This document shows positions 36,210 through 45,149 of a stretch of DNA of 64,000 nt, piece after piece. The notes beneath the pieces are model-generated. The model was not told where the DNA came from, did no database searches, and worked only from the letters and a program-made list of their open reading frames with translations. The translations under genes and the position numbers were made by a program. Numbering within the stretch: position 1 is the stretch's first letter; each line of letters begins with the position of its first letter. The stretch is from Chloroflexota bacterium (GTDB taxonomy: Bacteria > Chloroflexota > Anaerolineae > Aggregatilineales > J027), in the NCBI GenBank assembly GCA_024434115.1, contig QMIT01000009.1, positions 232,901-296,900 on the forward strand, read 5' to 3'.

Positions 36210-36393
36210 AAAACCCTACCTTAATTCTTGTGTTAACGCAACGTTCATTTATTTCTAACAAAAGGTGCTTGACTTTGCTTGTGAAACTTGAAACAATTTT
36301 AACAACAGTGCGTAAAAAATTAACTGCTTCTTACGAGGAATTTGCAACGAAAATTAGCTCGCCGTACCTAATGGCGAAGGGAACACTACGAAA

Positions 36394-36660
36394 ATGACCA
36401 TGTTTGAGAAAGAAATCAAATTGCTGGTGATGGCTGCTTTGCGGGATAATCCTGATACTTGTACCCAACCCATTCGGGTGCAGGTACGTGGACGCAATGT
36501 CATGTTATCGGGCTTGGTTGCCAATGAGAACGTGATTTTGGAAGCCATTATTAGCGTCGAATCCGTATCTGAATTCCTCAATGTCTACAGCCGTTTGATG
36601 GTGCGTGAGGCTGAGGCTATCCCTGCCTATCGCAACGTGGCTGCCACCGCTGCCGTTTAG
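36394..36660 (+). CDS. BON-domain protein
   Basis: An 88-residue protein that is a single BON-like domain: LVMAALRDNPDTCTQPIRVQ, then VRGRNVMLSGLVANENVILE and VSEFLNVYSRLMV, following the usual 'I-x-V-x-V-x-x-G-x-V-x-L-x-G-x-V' pattern. No signal peptide is present, so it would be cytoplasmic, unlike OsmY. The ATG at 36400 is an alternative start. BON domains bind phospholipids or small ligands; the role here is unknown. Confidence 0.7.
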   Translation: MTMFEKEIKLLVMAALRDNPDTCTQPIRVQVRGRNVMLSGLVANENVILEAIISVESVSEFLNVYSRLMVREAEAIPAYRNVAATAAV

Positions 36661-36686
36661 TTTTACAAACTTTGAAGTAACCAAGC

Positions 36687-36715
36687 GGGCAGGCATCAAA
36701 CACCTGCCCTTTTTT
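36687..36715 (+). terminator. Intrinsic terminator (GGGCAGG type)
   Basis: Stem GGGCAGG/CCTGCCC (36687-36693 with 36703-36709), 9-nt loop, then six Ts. Almost the same hairpin recurs at 42798. Confidence 0.93.
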
Positions 36716-36719
36716 GTTC

Positions 36720-38000
36720 CTACAGCTTTTTTAAAGCCGCTTCCAACCGATCAATTTCCGCGTGGGTGTTGTAATGTGCCAGCCCAACGCGCACCATACC
36801 CCCGCTCGATTGTTTATTTAGGCGTTCCATGATCGCCAGCGCATAATAATTGCCATCCCACACATAAATGTTGTGTTGGGCAAGGTGGGTAGCAATTTCA
36901 AGTGGGGAATATCCCCGCCTCGTAAAGACGACGGTAGGCACTCGTTCATGATAATGGGCAGGGTCGGTAATCCCCGCAATCTCTATCCCCTGTAGCGATT
37001 TCAACATCTCAATCAAATGGGTCACCAATTCACGCTCATAGGCCGCGAGGGAGGACATGCCTGTTTTAAAATCCAAGCGCCGTCCGGTGAAGTTTCGGAA
37101 ATGTTGGGCCTCAGAACCGCCATATAACCTGCCGATTTCCGCCAAATATTCCAGCGCTGCCTTGGTCCCCGCGATGGTTTCAAAGCTGGGCGTGCCAGTC
37201 TCCCAACGATAGGGCGTCACATTTTTCGATGGACGAACTTTGTAGGCAGGCAGGCGCTCTAATAAATCAGATTTGCCCCATAAAATCCCAATATGTGGCC
37301 CAAAAAATTTGTAGGCGCTGCACAGCAAAAAATCACAGCCAATCGCCTGTACATCAATCGAAATATGGGGGGCGCTTTGGACGGCATCTACCACATAGTA
37401 GGCTCCGGCGGCGTGGGCCATTGCCGCGATTTGCTGCACCGGGTTGATTGTGCCAACTGCATTACTGGCATGGACGGTAGCCACGACTTTGGTGCGGTCA
37501 GTCAAGGCCGCTTCGAAGCTGTCCATATCGAGTGTACAGTCCTCGGTGTGAATATCCACCCAGCGCACCACGAGGTCATAATCTTCGGCAATTCGCAGCC
37601 ACGGCGAGATATTGGCATCGTGATCCATCATCGTCAGCACAATTTCATCGCCCGTTTGAAGGGTCTTGCCGATGGCTCGTGACAACGCAAATGACAGGGT
37701 AGTCATGTTTGGGCCGAATACGATTTCATGATAATCCGGGGCATTTAGAAAATCGGCAGCAATCTGACGGGCGGCCTCGACCATCGCATCGTTGCGCTGG
37801 CTGGTAGCAAACGCCCCACCCGAATTGGCGTTCATGGTGGTGTAGTAGTTGCTGACCTCATCTATTACTCGTTGCGAGACCTGTGTCCCGGCTGGATTAT
37901 CAAAGTGAACGGGCAGGCCACCGGCATTAACGGGACGATTGAGGGCGGGAAATTGGGAACGCAGAGATTCAATATTTGGTGGGTTAAGTGGTAATGACAT
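36720..38000 (-). CDS. Class V aminotransferase / cysteine desulfurase-like protein (VC1184-type)
   Basis: A 426-residue PLP enzyme of fold type I. FDNPAGTQVSQRVIDEVSNY near the N-terminus, HDANISPWLRI, VHASNAVGTINPV, VVDAVQSAPHISID and the PLP lysine in LCSAYKFFGPHIGILWG are visible. The pattern is that of cysteine desulfurase-like proteins of the VC1184 subfamily, not classic IscS/SufS. The physiological substrate is unknown. The ATG at 38000 has AGGA about 9 nt upstream; the frame extends to 38066 without a better site. Confidence 0.87.
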   Translation of the reverse strand: MSLPLNPPNIESLRSQFPALNRPVNAGGLPVHFDNPAGTQVSQRVIDEVSNYYTTMNANSGGAFATSQRNDAMVEAARQIAADFLNAPDYHEIVFGPNMTTLSFALSRAIGKTLQTGDEIVLTMMDHDANISPWLRIAEDYDLVVRWVDIHTEDCTLDMDSFEAALTDRTKVVATVHASNAVGTINPVQQIAAMAHAAGAYYVVDAVQSAPHISIDVQAIGCDFLLCSAYKFFGPHIGILWGKSDLLERLPAYKVRPSKNVTPYRWETGTPSFETIAGTKAALEYLAEIGRLYGGSEAQHFRNFTGRRLDFKTGMSSLAAYERELVTHLIEMLKSLQGIEIAGITDPAHYHERVPTVVFTRRGYSPLEIATHLAQHNIYVWDGNYYALAIMERLNKQSSGGMVRVGLAHYNTHAEIDRLEAALKKL

Positions 38001-38149
38001 CCAGACTATTCCTATGGGTTGAACTTCACCAATAAGCAGTGAGTGATAAAGGTAAGGGTAAAACATCCCTCAAATTCGAACTGGTTTTTGCTGGTTGTGC
38101 GTAATAGTATCTTAGCTTGTTGGTTGATGCGAATGAGAAGAGAGTGTTT

Positions 38150-39553
38150 ATGAAACGCCAGATTCTTAAGATGGATTTGAAATTTTCCAAATGGACTTGG
38201 CTGATATTGTTGCTGACAGCCACTTTGCTGCTGGGGGCATGTGGAGACGAAGAAGAACCCAGCGTACAATCCGCGTCGAGTAATCGGCCTACTGCGACGA
38301 CCTCCGACAGCCAAACCGCTGGGAATGATGAGACAGGGAGTGCGGATTCACCACTCGCCCAACTCCCTGAACCTATAGATGGGCAGGTCAGCTTACCTGT
38401 GATTGACAGTATCTCAGGTGGCCTATTGTTTACACAGGGTTATTATGGGACGGCGGGAACTCAGCTTTCGACCCTCTATTTTATGCGTTTTGGTGAGACT
38501 GAAGCGCATATGATTGCTGAAGGGGTCAACCCAACCACCGTTTCAGTTTCACCGGATTACAAAAAGGTATTCTATTCCACCTCCGGGGTGCGTAATCGGC
38601 GTGTATTTGTGGCTGACTTGACGACTCTTGAAGCAACGGATTTAGGACGGATGCAGGGGGTTGTCGCCAATATAGTCGGTTGGACACCCGATTCGGTGCT
38701 CTATGCGGAGATTCAGATTCGTGGGGATGGCCCCGTCGCGGATTTCTTTCTCGCCAAACAAGATGGTTCGGGTGTAGTGGATGTGTCACCTGAAGGTGTT
38801 ATGAGCGGGGTGCTGGCGGATGGCACACTACTGTTGAACGCTGTGTCCGAAGATCAAACTGCGCTAACATTGAACCGATATGATCCGGCAACTGAGACGA
38901 GCACAGAAATCGGCACGGTTGCGCTGGATAACGAAAATTTTGGAGCAACGATCCTCGCCATTATCGACACGCTCCAAACACAGGGACTTGACCTGAGCGA
39001 TACCTTTTTCACCAATGGCTCTGTCCGTTCGGGTGATGATATTCTGCTGACTCAACTGGCGAGTCCAGCCCCCGGTGGGGTGGCTTTGTGTGGATTGTGG
39101 GAGATAAGCAAGGTGGGCATTCCCGAAAGCACACTGGTTTATAGCATCGAAGACGCGACTCTCTTGAGCCATCTCCGTGTTTTACCAGATGGGTCATTGT
39201 TAATGCTGCATTGGTGGCTGGAAGATTGCAATATCAATGAGCTACATAATGAAATTCTGCATGTCAGCACCGATGGTCAATCGTCCGTGAGCGTGGCTGA
39301 AATTGACCCCGGCACTGAAGTCAATTTGTCTTTCCTAGCGGGTTCCAGCGGTCAAAAATACGATGTGACCCCTGACGGACGCTATGTTTTATGGATCGGT
39401 GGTGGGCTGCGGGCTGGGTATTCGGCGGTCAACGTCACCGATTTGCAGACCGATACTACGGCTACCTTGATGCGGCAAATGCAGTCGGGTTCAGCCGATA
39501 GCTTTTTGGAAAACCAGATTTTTTCCAATGTGTTTTGGATCAACACAGACTAA
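38150..39553 (+). CDS. Lipoprotein with beta-propeller-like repeats
   Basis: A 467-residue exported protein. The N-terminus is basic, then WTWLILLLTATLLLGACGDE with the lipobox LLGAC, so it should be lipid-anchored at the Cys. A Ser/Thr/Asp-rich linker follows. The body has recurrent strand patterns (SVSPDYKKVFYSTSG, NRRVFVADLTTLEATDLG, KYDVTPDGRYVLWIGGG) typical of TolB/WD40-like propellers. No enzymatic motif is seen. ATG 38150 was taken because the next Met lacks a ribosome binding site. Confidence 0.8.
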   Translation: MKRQILKMDLKFSKWTWLILLLTATLLLGACGDEEEPSVQSASSNRPTATTSDSQTAGNDETGSADSPLAQLPEPIDGQVSLPVIDSISGGLLFTQGYYGTAGTQLSTLYFMRFGETEAHMIAEGVNPTTVSVSPDYKKVFYSTSGVRNRRVFVADLTTLEATDLGRMQGVVANIVGWTPDSVLYAEIQIRGDGPVADFFLAKQDGSGVVDVSPEGVMSGVLADGTLLLNAVSEDQTALTLNRYDPATETSTEIGTVALDNENFGATILAIIDTLQTQGLDLSDTFFTNGSVRSGDDILLTQLASPAPGGVALCGLWEISKVGIPESTLVYSIEDATLLSHLRVLPDGSLLMLHWWLEDCNINELHNEILHVSTDGQSSVSVAEIDPGTEVNLSFLAGSSGQKYDVTPDGRYVLWIGGGLRAGYSAVNVTDLQTDTTATLMRQMQSGSADSFLENQIFSNVFWINTD

Positions 39554-39572
39554 ATGATCGTTGGATGACTGT

Positions 39573-39600
39573 AACTGATTTGGCGTTTACCGAATCAGTT
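39573..39600 (+). other. Inverted repeat after the lipoprotein gene
   Basis: A perfect 8-bp inverted repeat AACTGATT/AATCAGTT (39573-39580, 39593-39600) extends inward by GG/CC. No T run follows, so it is either a 3'-end stabiliser or an operator for the RidA-like gene starting 63 nt further on. Confidence 0.45.
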
Positions 39601-39662
39601 GACGGCGGTTGCATATTCAATGATATGTTTAGATTGATTGTAGGCTACGAAAGGCAAATTTC

Positions 39663-40067
39663 ATGACGAACCATCGAAATGTGCGACTTTTCGATCCAGC
39701 GACCATTCACAAACCGACGGGCTATACGCACATCGCGGAGGTCAATAGTGGTCGGATGGTGTTCATTTCAGGACAAGTAGCGCTAGATGTGAATGGCAAT
39801 ATCGTTGGCGTTGGCGATCTTCGCGCACAGGCGGTACAGGTTTTTGAAAACCTCAAAGCCGCGCTAGAATCAGTGGGGGCAGATTTTTCATCCGTCGTCA
39901 AATTTACCTACTATATTGTCGAAAAGAATGCCCTGCCGATTGTGCGTGAGGTGCGGAATCAGTACATCAATGTGGATCTGCCGCCAGCCAGCACTGCTGT
40001 CTATGTGAGTGAACTGGCCCGCGCCGACTTTTTATTGGAGATTGAGGCCATCGCCGTTATCCCTTAG
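39663..40067 (+). CDS. RidA/YjgF family protein lacking the canonical arginine
   Basis: A 134-residue protein with the YjgF/Rid fold: YTHIAEVNSGRMVFISGQVA, AVQVFENLKAALESVGADFS, VVKFTYYIV and LLEIEAIAVIP. In true RidA imine deaminases the active-site Arg lies in a 'PARxxVxVxxL' segment. Here that segment reads PPASTAVYVSEL, with Ser in the Arg position. It is therefore probably a member of the Rid1-7-type group without 2-aminoacrylate deaminase activity. It precedes the DUF711 gene directly and is probably cotranscribed with it. Confidence 0.88.
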   Translation: MTNHRNVRLFDPATIHKPTGYTHIAEVNSGRMVFISGQVALDVNGNIVGVGDLRAQAVQVFENLKAALESVGADFSSVVKFTYYIVEKNALPIVREVRNQYINVDLPPASTAVYVSELARADFLLEIEAIAVIP

Positions 40068-40076
40068 TTGAGGATT

Positions 40077-41324
40077 ATGCCCAAAATTCGTTCGATCACG
40101 ACCTTTGTTGACCTGACCCCCGACGTGGCTGAAGACACCATCACCCGTATGGGGGATTTTCTTGATGAAGCCAGCCAAGCCCTTGCCAAAACAGGCTATC
40201 AAGTCCAGACCCGTCGCATGGCAACGCAGCCCTTTTCGGCAGGACTCGCCCCGGATGGTCCGGAAAGTGTGCCCCAACTAGCCGCCGATTTTTTTGCCCT
40301 TTGCCAAAACCACAACATTAACTATCTGTCACTGGGTCCAGTCCGCTTGCAAGACGATCCGCGCTATATTGAAGTCATTGGGGAAGTTTTTCGCCGCACA
40401 CCGGGAGTATTTGCGACTGTTTCAATCGCCGAGCCAGAGCAGGGCATTTCCCTACTGCGCCTGTGGCAAACGGCGGTTTTGATTGACCGGGTTAGCGGGA
40501 TTACCCCCGACGGCATGACCAATTTATACCTCGCCGCTCTTGCCAATTGTCCGCCGGGGTCGCCCTTTTTCCCGGTGGCCTATCATGGGGGTGGGCCAGC
40601 CCGATTTGCCCTCGCTATCCAAGCTGCTGACCTTGCGGTTTGGGCATTTTCTAAAGCGCCCACGCCGACCATCGCTAGAGAGCGCCTCATTGGGGCGATT
40701 CAATCCACAGTAGATACGCTCATTCCGGTGGCAGAAGCCCTTGCCCAAGAACACGACATTGCATTTGGCGGCTTCGATTTTTCACTTGCTCCCTATCCGG
40801 TGGATGCGGAAAGTTTAGGTGGGGCGCTGGAAGCATTAGGGCCGTCGTTTGGTGGGGCGGGTTTGGTGGCATCAGCAGCACTGGTCATGAATGCGGTTGA
40901 ATCCGCCAAATTTCCGCGTGCCGGCTTTTGCGGTTTGATGCTGCCCATTTTAGAAGATAGCGTGTTGGCAGCACGGGCCGCTGAGGGACGCCTGACCGTG
41001 AATGATTTACTCCTGTTGAGTGCCGTGTGTGGCACAGGCTTGGACTGTATTCCACTGCCGGGCGAGGTGGGGATTGCGGCCCTACATGATATTTTGTTGG
41101 ATGTGGCGGCACTGGCCTTACGTCTGGATAAACCCCTGACGGCCCGTTTGATGCCGTTTCCAGCGAAAAAGGCGGGCGATTTGTTGGAATTTGAATTTGA
41201 GTTTTTTGCCGGGTCGCGGGTCTTGCCTAGCCCGATTTCGTCCACCCAACCCAATAGCGCCTTTGGTCAAACTGGGCCATCCCCGGAGGATCTGTTTCAT
41301 ATTCAGTCACGTCCTAGAGGTTAG
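40077..41324 (+). CDS. DUF711 (UPF0210-like) protein
   Basis: A 415-residue cytoplasmic protein. IRSITTFVDLTPDVAEDTIT at the N-terminus, FFPVAYHGGGPARFALAIQA in the middle, then GGFDFSLAPYP and GLDCIPLPGEV match the DUF711 family, structurally related to pyruvate-formate-lyase-like folds. The reaction is unknown. The ATG at 40077 was chosen, with GAGG close upstream; a TTG at 40068, touching the RidA-like stop, is possible. Confidence 0.8.
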   Translation: MPKIRSITTFVDLTPDVAEDTITRMGDFLDEASQALAKTGYQVQTRRMATQPFSAGLAPDGPESVPQLAADFFALCQNHNINYLSLGPVRLQDDPRYIEVIGEVFRRTPGVFATVSIAEPEQGISLLRLWQTAVLIDRVSGITPDGMTNLYLAALANCPPGSPFFPVAYHGGGPARFALAIQAADLAVWAFSKAPTPTIARERLIGAIQSTVDTLIPVAEALAQEHDIAFGGFDFSLAPYPVDAESLGGALEALGPSFGGAGLVASAALVMNAVESAKFPRAGFCGLMLPILEDSVLAARAAEGRLTVNDLLLLSAVCGTGLDCIPLPGEVGIAALHDILLDVAALALRLDKPLTARLMPFPAKKAGDLLEFEFEFFAGSRVLPSPISSTQPNSAFGQTGPSPEDLFHIQSRPRG

Positions 41325-41404
41325 ACCTTGCTTTTTGCTTTTCGTAATGCCTAAGCGTATTCTTAAGGTGGGATGGTGATTGGACGCATGAGAAGGCGGA
41401 ACGA

Positions 41405-42772
41405 ATGAACAATTCGACAAACGGAGATAAACCGCAAACCAGTTTTGGCAAGTCCCCTGCTGATAAACTGCTGTTGATGCTGGCGTTTTTGGCCTTTCCC
41501 ATCGCGTTAGCAGCGATGATTATTGCGACACGGGCGGATGATGGTAATGTTTATGAACGTGGGTCGCTAGAAAGCACGGAGGCGGCTGATCTGGCAGCAC
41601 GTGCTTTGCATGAGGCCGAAAAGAATAATGACAGCGTGGGCACGATCCTGAGTTTCTTGGAAGGTGGTTCGGTGCTGTTGGGCCTGATTATCGCGGCATC
41701 GGCATCGTTTTTGGTGGTGAACCTGCGTGATATTCGTGGCGATTTGGAAAAACAAGCCAAAGCCAGTGAACATAAGGTGGAACTCACTCGTCAGCGTGCC
41801 GAAGCCGAAGTGGAACGATTGGGGCGAGAATTAGAGGCTGCTGTCCAAAAAACCAATCAACAAATTGAAGAATTGACTGAAACAACCCGTCACCGGATTG
41901 GTGAACTGACAACGCTCATTACCGATCAGCTTGAGGCCACTCGTCACAAAGCTGAAAATTCATTTAGGGTGCTGTCACTGCAACTGTTGGCGGAACAGCA
42001 AGTACGGGCACGCAACTATGAATCGGCCATTCAAAGTCTCCAAGAAGCCTTTGAACTTGATTCTGATAATCAGACGACCAATTACCTGTTGGGATACTTG
42101 TATACAGCGCGGCGCAAATTTGAACTGGCCCTGCAACACCTGACCCGTGCCCTCCAAGTCAACCCTAATTTTGCCCCGGCATTGGCGGCAATGGGACTGG
42201 CCCAGCGGCGTATCGGCGACCAAGAAACTGACCCGAATGTTCGCAACCGCTATTGGGCTGAAGCGGAAGTGAATTTGTTAAGGGCACTTGAGATTGACAA
42301 GAAGATGATTGATGCCGATGGCGAAAGCTATTTTGGTACGCTGGGTGGCTTATATCGTCGCCAAAATCGCAATGATGACGCGCTGCGAGCCTATGAACAC
42401 GCTGTCGAAGCAACTCCTACCTCGTCGTACCCCGTTGGCAATTTGGCCCTACTGTATAAAATTACAGGCAAGGAACAAGAGGCCATTGAGATGTTTAAAC
42501 GCGCCAAAGAAATTGCCGAGGCCATTTTGGATGACCAGCCAAGCGATTATTGGAAACGACTGGATTTGGCGCAAACCCTTTTGGTCTTGGGTCATCATGA
42601 AGCGGCTCTGCGAAATTATCAGGATGTGATTGACCGCCAACCGCCTGTCACCGCACTCAAGAGTGGCGTCAGCGCCTTAGAGACTTTAGCAACCTCGCCC
42701 AATCCCATTCCACATATTCAAGATGCGATTAAGTTGCTGCAAGCTGAGATTACTCGCCGGGATGCTGAATGA
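41405..42772 (+). CDS. Membrane-anchored coiled-coil TPR protein
   Basis: A 455-residue protein with two membrane helices (about 22-43, LLLMLAFLAFPIALAAMIIA; about 83-102, GSVLLGLIIAASASFLVVN). A coiled coil follows (about 105-190, e.g. VELTRQRAEAEVERLGRELE). At least five TPR units occupy about 195-440 (YESAIQSLQEAFELDSDN, KFELALQHLTRALQVNPNF, NDDALRAYEHAVEATPTS, EAALRNYQDVIDRQP). Both termini are probably cytoplasmic. It is likely a scaffold for a membrane complex; partners are unknown. Confidence 0.8.
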   Translation: MNNSTNGDKPQTSFGKSPADKLLLMLAFLAFPIALAAMIIATRADDGNVYERGSLESTEAADLAARALHEAEKNNDSVGTILSFLEGGSVLLGLIIAASASFLVVNLRDIRGDLEKQAKASEHKVELTRQRAEAEVERLGRELEAAVQKTNQQIEELTETTRHRIGELTTLITDQLEATRHKAENSFRVLSLQLLAEQQVRARNYESAIQSLQEAFELDSDNQTTNYLLGYLYTARRKFELALQHLTRALQVNPNFAPALAAMGLAQRRIGDQETDPNVRNRYWAEAEVNLLRALEIDKKMIDADGESYFGTLGGLYRRQNRNDDALRAYEHAVEATPTSSYPVGNLALLYKITGKEQEAIEMFKRAKEIAEAILDDQPSDYWKRLDLAQTLLVLGHHEAALRNYQDVIDRQPPVTALKSGVSALETLATSPNPIPHIQDAIKLLQAEITRRDAE

Positions 42773-42797
42773 GGTTAAACAAGGGTAGATTTTGAAA

Positions 42798-42825
42798 GGG
42801 GCAGGCAGCAAAACCTGCCCTTTTT
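42798..42825 (+). terminator. Intrinsic terminator (GGGCAGG type)
   Basis: Stem GGGCAGG/CCTGCCC (42799-42805 with 42814-42820) followed by five Ts; near-copy of the one at 36687. It separates convergent genes. Confidence 0.92.
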
Positions 42826-42837
42826 GATTATCATTTT

Positions 42838-43818
42838 CTATTCAGGGGCGGCAACGGGTTCGATGGCTTCGTTGACTTGGCTAAGTTCTGAAGTTTGGCT
42901 AAAGACAAAACTGAGGTTTAGGGTAGCTCCAGCGAGACTGCTGGATAGGACTGAAGCGTCGAGGTCTACCAGTTCGCCTTCAAACGACAGGGCATAGGCC
43001 AATGGATTGTCTTCGGCGTCCAAAATGATCGTGGCTTCAACCGCTTGACCTTCAAAAGCGTTAAACAAACCCTGTGCGGCAGAGTTGGAATCCCCACCAA
43101 ACGCATCAGGGGCCTCGCTAATGAGATCAACAAAATCAATGGTCAGCGTGAAGACATTAACGGTTGAGCCATCCTCAAGAGTGGTTTCTTCAACCGTAAC
43201 ATCCTGAACGATCTTTTCCAGAAGTTCAAGATCTTTCAAGGGGCTGTCGTTGGCAGGATCGGCTTCAATCGCCCCAACGCGCTCAAGAATACGGTCTAAC
43301 CCAATGTCGTCAAAAATTTCGTAGGTGGTGACATCCTCTACTTCGACCCACCCTTCCGGCAATGCAAGCTCAGAAACATCACCATCCACTGGGGTTATAT
43401 TGACGTACAGGACGCTATCCACATAACGCGCCTCAGCATCCACTGTATAGGAGACAATTGTACCGCTCTCTTGGTTTGTTTCGGAGGTATAGGTGGCAAC
43501 AACCAGCGCATTTGGGTTGTCACCAAGCACGTAGGTGGTGGTTCTGTCCAACTGCTGACTTTGCACAATTTCTTGGGTAAAACCCGCTAATGCGACACTG
43601 CCATTGAGGGCCAGAGTAGAGCCTTCGGTATTGACGTAGCTGGTGTAATCATCCACTAAGTTGATTGCGTTAACGATACGCTCCAAGAGGGCCAATTGCT
43701 CTTCCGAGAGGCCGCCTTGAGCCTTAACGGGGGCTGCTGTGGGGTGAATGGAGGTGGCGGCGATAGCAACCAACAAAATAATCAGAAAAGCCAATTTTGT
43801 CGGCAAGCGAAATTTCAT
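42838..43818 (-). CDS. Secreted protein, LppX/LprG-like in pattern, function unknown
   Basis: A 326-residue exported protein with a signal peptide (LPTKLAFLIILLVAIAATSI, probable cleavage after VKA). There is no lipobox Cys. The mature protein is acidic and beta-rich, with long alternating strands (TTTYVLGDNPNALVVATYTS, VEATIILDAEDNPLAYALSF) that recall the half-barrel of LppX/LolA-type lipid carriers. This similarity is by eye only. The ATG at 43818 has GGAG 10 nt upstream; a TTG at 43836 overlaps it. Confidence 0.7.
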   Translation of the reverse strand: MKFRLPTKLAFLIILLVAIAATSIHPTAAPVKAQGGLSEEQLALLERIVNAINLVDDYTSYVNTEGSTLALNGSVALAGFTQEIVQSQQLDRTTTYVLGDNPNALVVATYTSETNQESGTIVSYTVDAEARYVDSVLYVNITPVDGDVSELALPEGWVEVEDVTTYEIFDDIGLDRILERVGAIEADPANDSPLKDLELLEKIVQDVTVEETTLEDGSTVNVFTLTIDFVDLISEAPDAFGGDSNSAAQGLFNAFEGQAVEATIILDAEDNPLAYALSFEGELVDLDASVLSSSLAGATLNLSFVFSQTSELSQVNEAIEPVAAPE

Positions 43819-43895
43819 TAGGGCGTTCTCCTTCAAGTTCTTTGAAATGAATCAAGCATGGTCATTGTATCATAATCTACGCTTGCGCATGACCT

Positions 43896-43930
43896 AAACA
43901 AAAAGGCGGATAGAGTCTATCCACCCTTTT
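43896..43930 (-). terminator. Intrinsic terminator of the sulfurtransferase gene
   Basis: Stem GGATAG/CTATCC with outer GG/CC and AAAA/TTTT pairs (43901-43930); on the minus strand it ends in TTTTTGTTT. Confidence 0.75.
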
Positions 43931-43962
43931 GAATACAGGTTGATTTTAGATGAAGGATCAGA

Positions 43963-44811
43963 TTAGGCTTCAGCGCCTTTCTTGATGGGATTGCCAATCA
44001 GATTGCCCCATTCTGTCCATGAGCCGTCATAATTTCGCACATTCTCATAACCCAGAATGTATTTCAACGCAACCCATGTGTGCGAGGAACGTTCCCCGAT
44101 GCGGCAGTAGGTCACGATTTCGTTGTTGCTATCTGTAATCCCGCGACCACCGTAGAGCGCTTCCAATTCCTCGCGGCTCTTGAAAGTGCCATCTTCGGCG
44201 ACGGCCTGTGCCCAAGGAATATTGGCCGCTCCGGGGATATGACCCGCACGTTGGGCGGTTTCGCTCATGCCGGGAGGGGCAATCACATCCCCCACATATT
44301 CCGCAACCGAGCGCACATCTACCAAGCCAAAGCCGTTCGGCCCAATCTTGTCCAAGCGAGTTTTGATGTAGTCCCGGTCAGCGCGATATTCGGCATTTAT
44401 TTGGGTGACGGCATAATGGGTGGCAGGATAGTTGGGGACATCGGTTACCAATTCGCGGCCTTCATCTACCCACTTCTTACGTCCGCCGTTAATCAGGCTG
44501 ACATTTTCGTGCCCATAATATTTGAACAGCCAGAAGGCATAGGCCGCGAACCAATTATTATTGTCGCCGTACAGAACAACCTGCGTATTGGGGCCAACAC
44601 CGGCCTTGCTTAACAATGCCCCAAAATCTTCTTGACTGATGATGTCGCGGCGCACTTGGTCTTGCAGTTGGGTTTGCCAATTAAAGGCTACTGCACCGCG
44701 CAGATGCCCTTGTTCATATTGCGTGGTGTCCACATCCACTTCGACAAAGCGGATATTCGGATTGCCCAGATTTTCAGCGGCCCATTGCGTAGTGACAATT
44801 GCTTCGGTCAT
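43963..44811 (-). CDS. Thiosulfate/3-mercaptopyruvate sulfurtransferase (tandem rhodanese)
   Basis: A 282-residue protein of two rhodanese domains, the usual length. The N-terminal domain (about 1-130, VTTQWAAENLGNPNIRFVEV to VSLINGGRKKW) is inactive as usual. The C-terminal domain (about 150-280) has the active-site loop YCRIGERSSHTW with its persulfide-forming Cys. The CRIGERS loop is typical of thiosulfate sulfurtransferases rather than mercaptopyruvate enzymes, which usually have a CGSGxT loop. It transfers sulfane sulfur to cyanide or thiol acceptors in the cytoplasm. A terminator follows; the start lies 120 nt downstream of another terminator, so it is monocistronic. Confidence 0.93.
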   Translation of the reverse strand: MTEAIVTTQWAAENLGNPNIRFVEVDVDTTQYEQGHLRGAVAFNWQTQLQDQVRRDIISQEDFGALLSKAGVGPNTQVVLYGDNNNWFAAYAFWLFKYYGHENVSLINGGRKKWVDEGRELVTDVPNYPATHYAVTQINAEYRADRDYIKTRLDKIGPNGFGLVDVRSVAEYVGDVIAPPGMSETAQRAGHIPGAANIPWAQAVAEDGTFKSREELEALYGGRGITDSNNEIVTYCRIGERSSHTWVALKYILGYENVRNYDGSWTEWGNLIGNPIKKGAEA

Positions 44812-44927
44812 GAGGTTTTTGCTCCTTAGAGATGTTTCGATGTTTGGTTTTGGGTACAGTTTTGGCCTAGATGTTTGGGTACTGCGTTTTTCCTAAGTTT
44901 CGTTTCCTCCCCTTAAAACTGATTTCA

Positions 44928-44960
44928 CAAGCAAAAAGCCGACTCAGGCGGGTCGGCTTT
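44928..44960 (-). terminator. Intrinsic terminator downstream of the histidine kinase
   Basis: A perfect 9-bp stem AAAGCCGAC/GTCGGCTTT (44935-44943, 44952-44960) is followed on the minus strand by TTTTTGC. It lies 190 nt after the kinase stop. The 190-nt gap holds no convincing ORF. Confidence 0.75.
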
Positions 44961-45149
44961 CAGTAAATTTCTTGGCAAAAATGATGAAGTTACTGCCCTA
45001 GACGCCTGTCAACACAAAAATAACCGCACATACAACACATGCAGGCCATCATTTGGGAAGTAGTTGGGCTTAGATTCACCATAGTGGCGTTAAAATACCA
45101 TGCCCTATGCAAAATTACAAATTTTATTTTTGGGAAAATCACCAAAGCG

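Noticed and set aside
44961..45149. Possible small RNA between a terminator and the histidine kinase stop
   Set aside because: No promoter or convincing fold was found; it is more simply the 3' UTR of the kinase mRNA.
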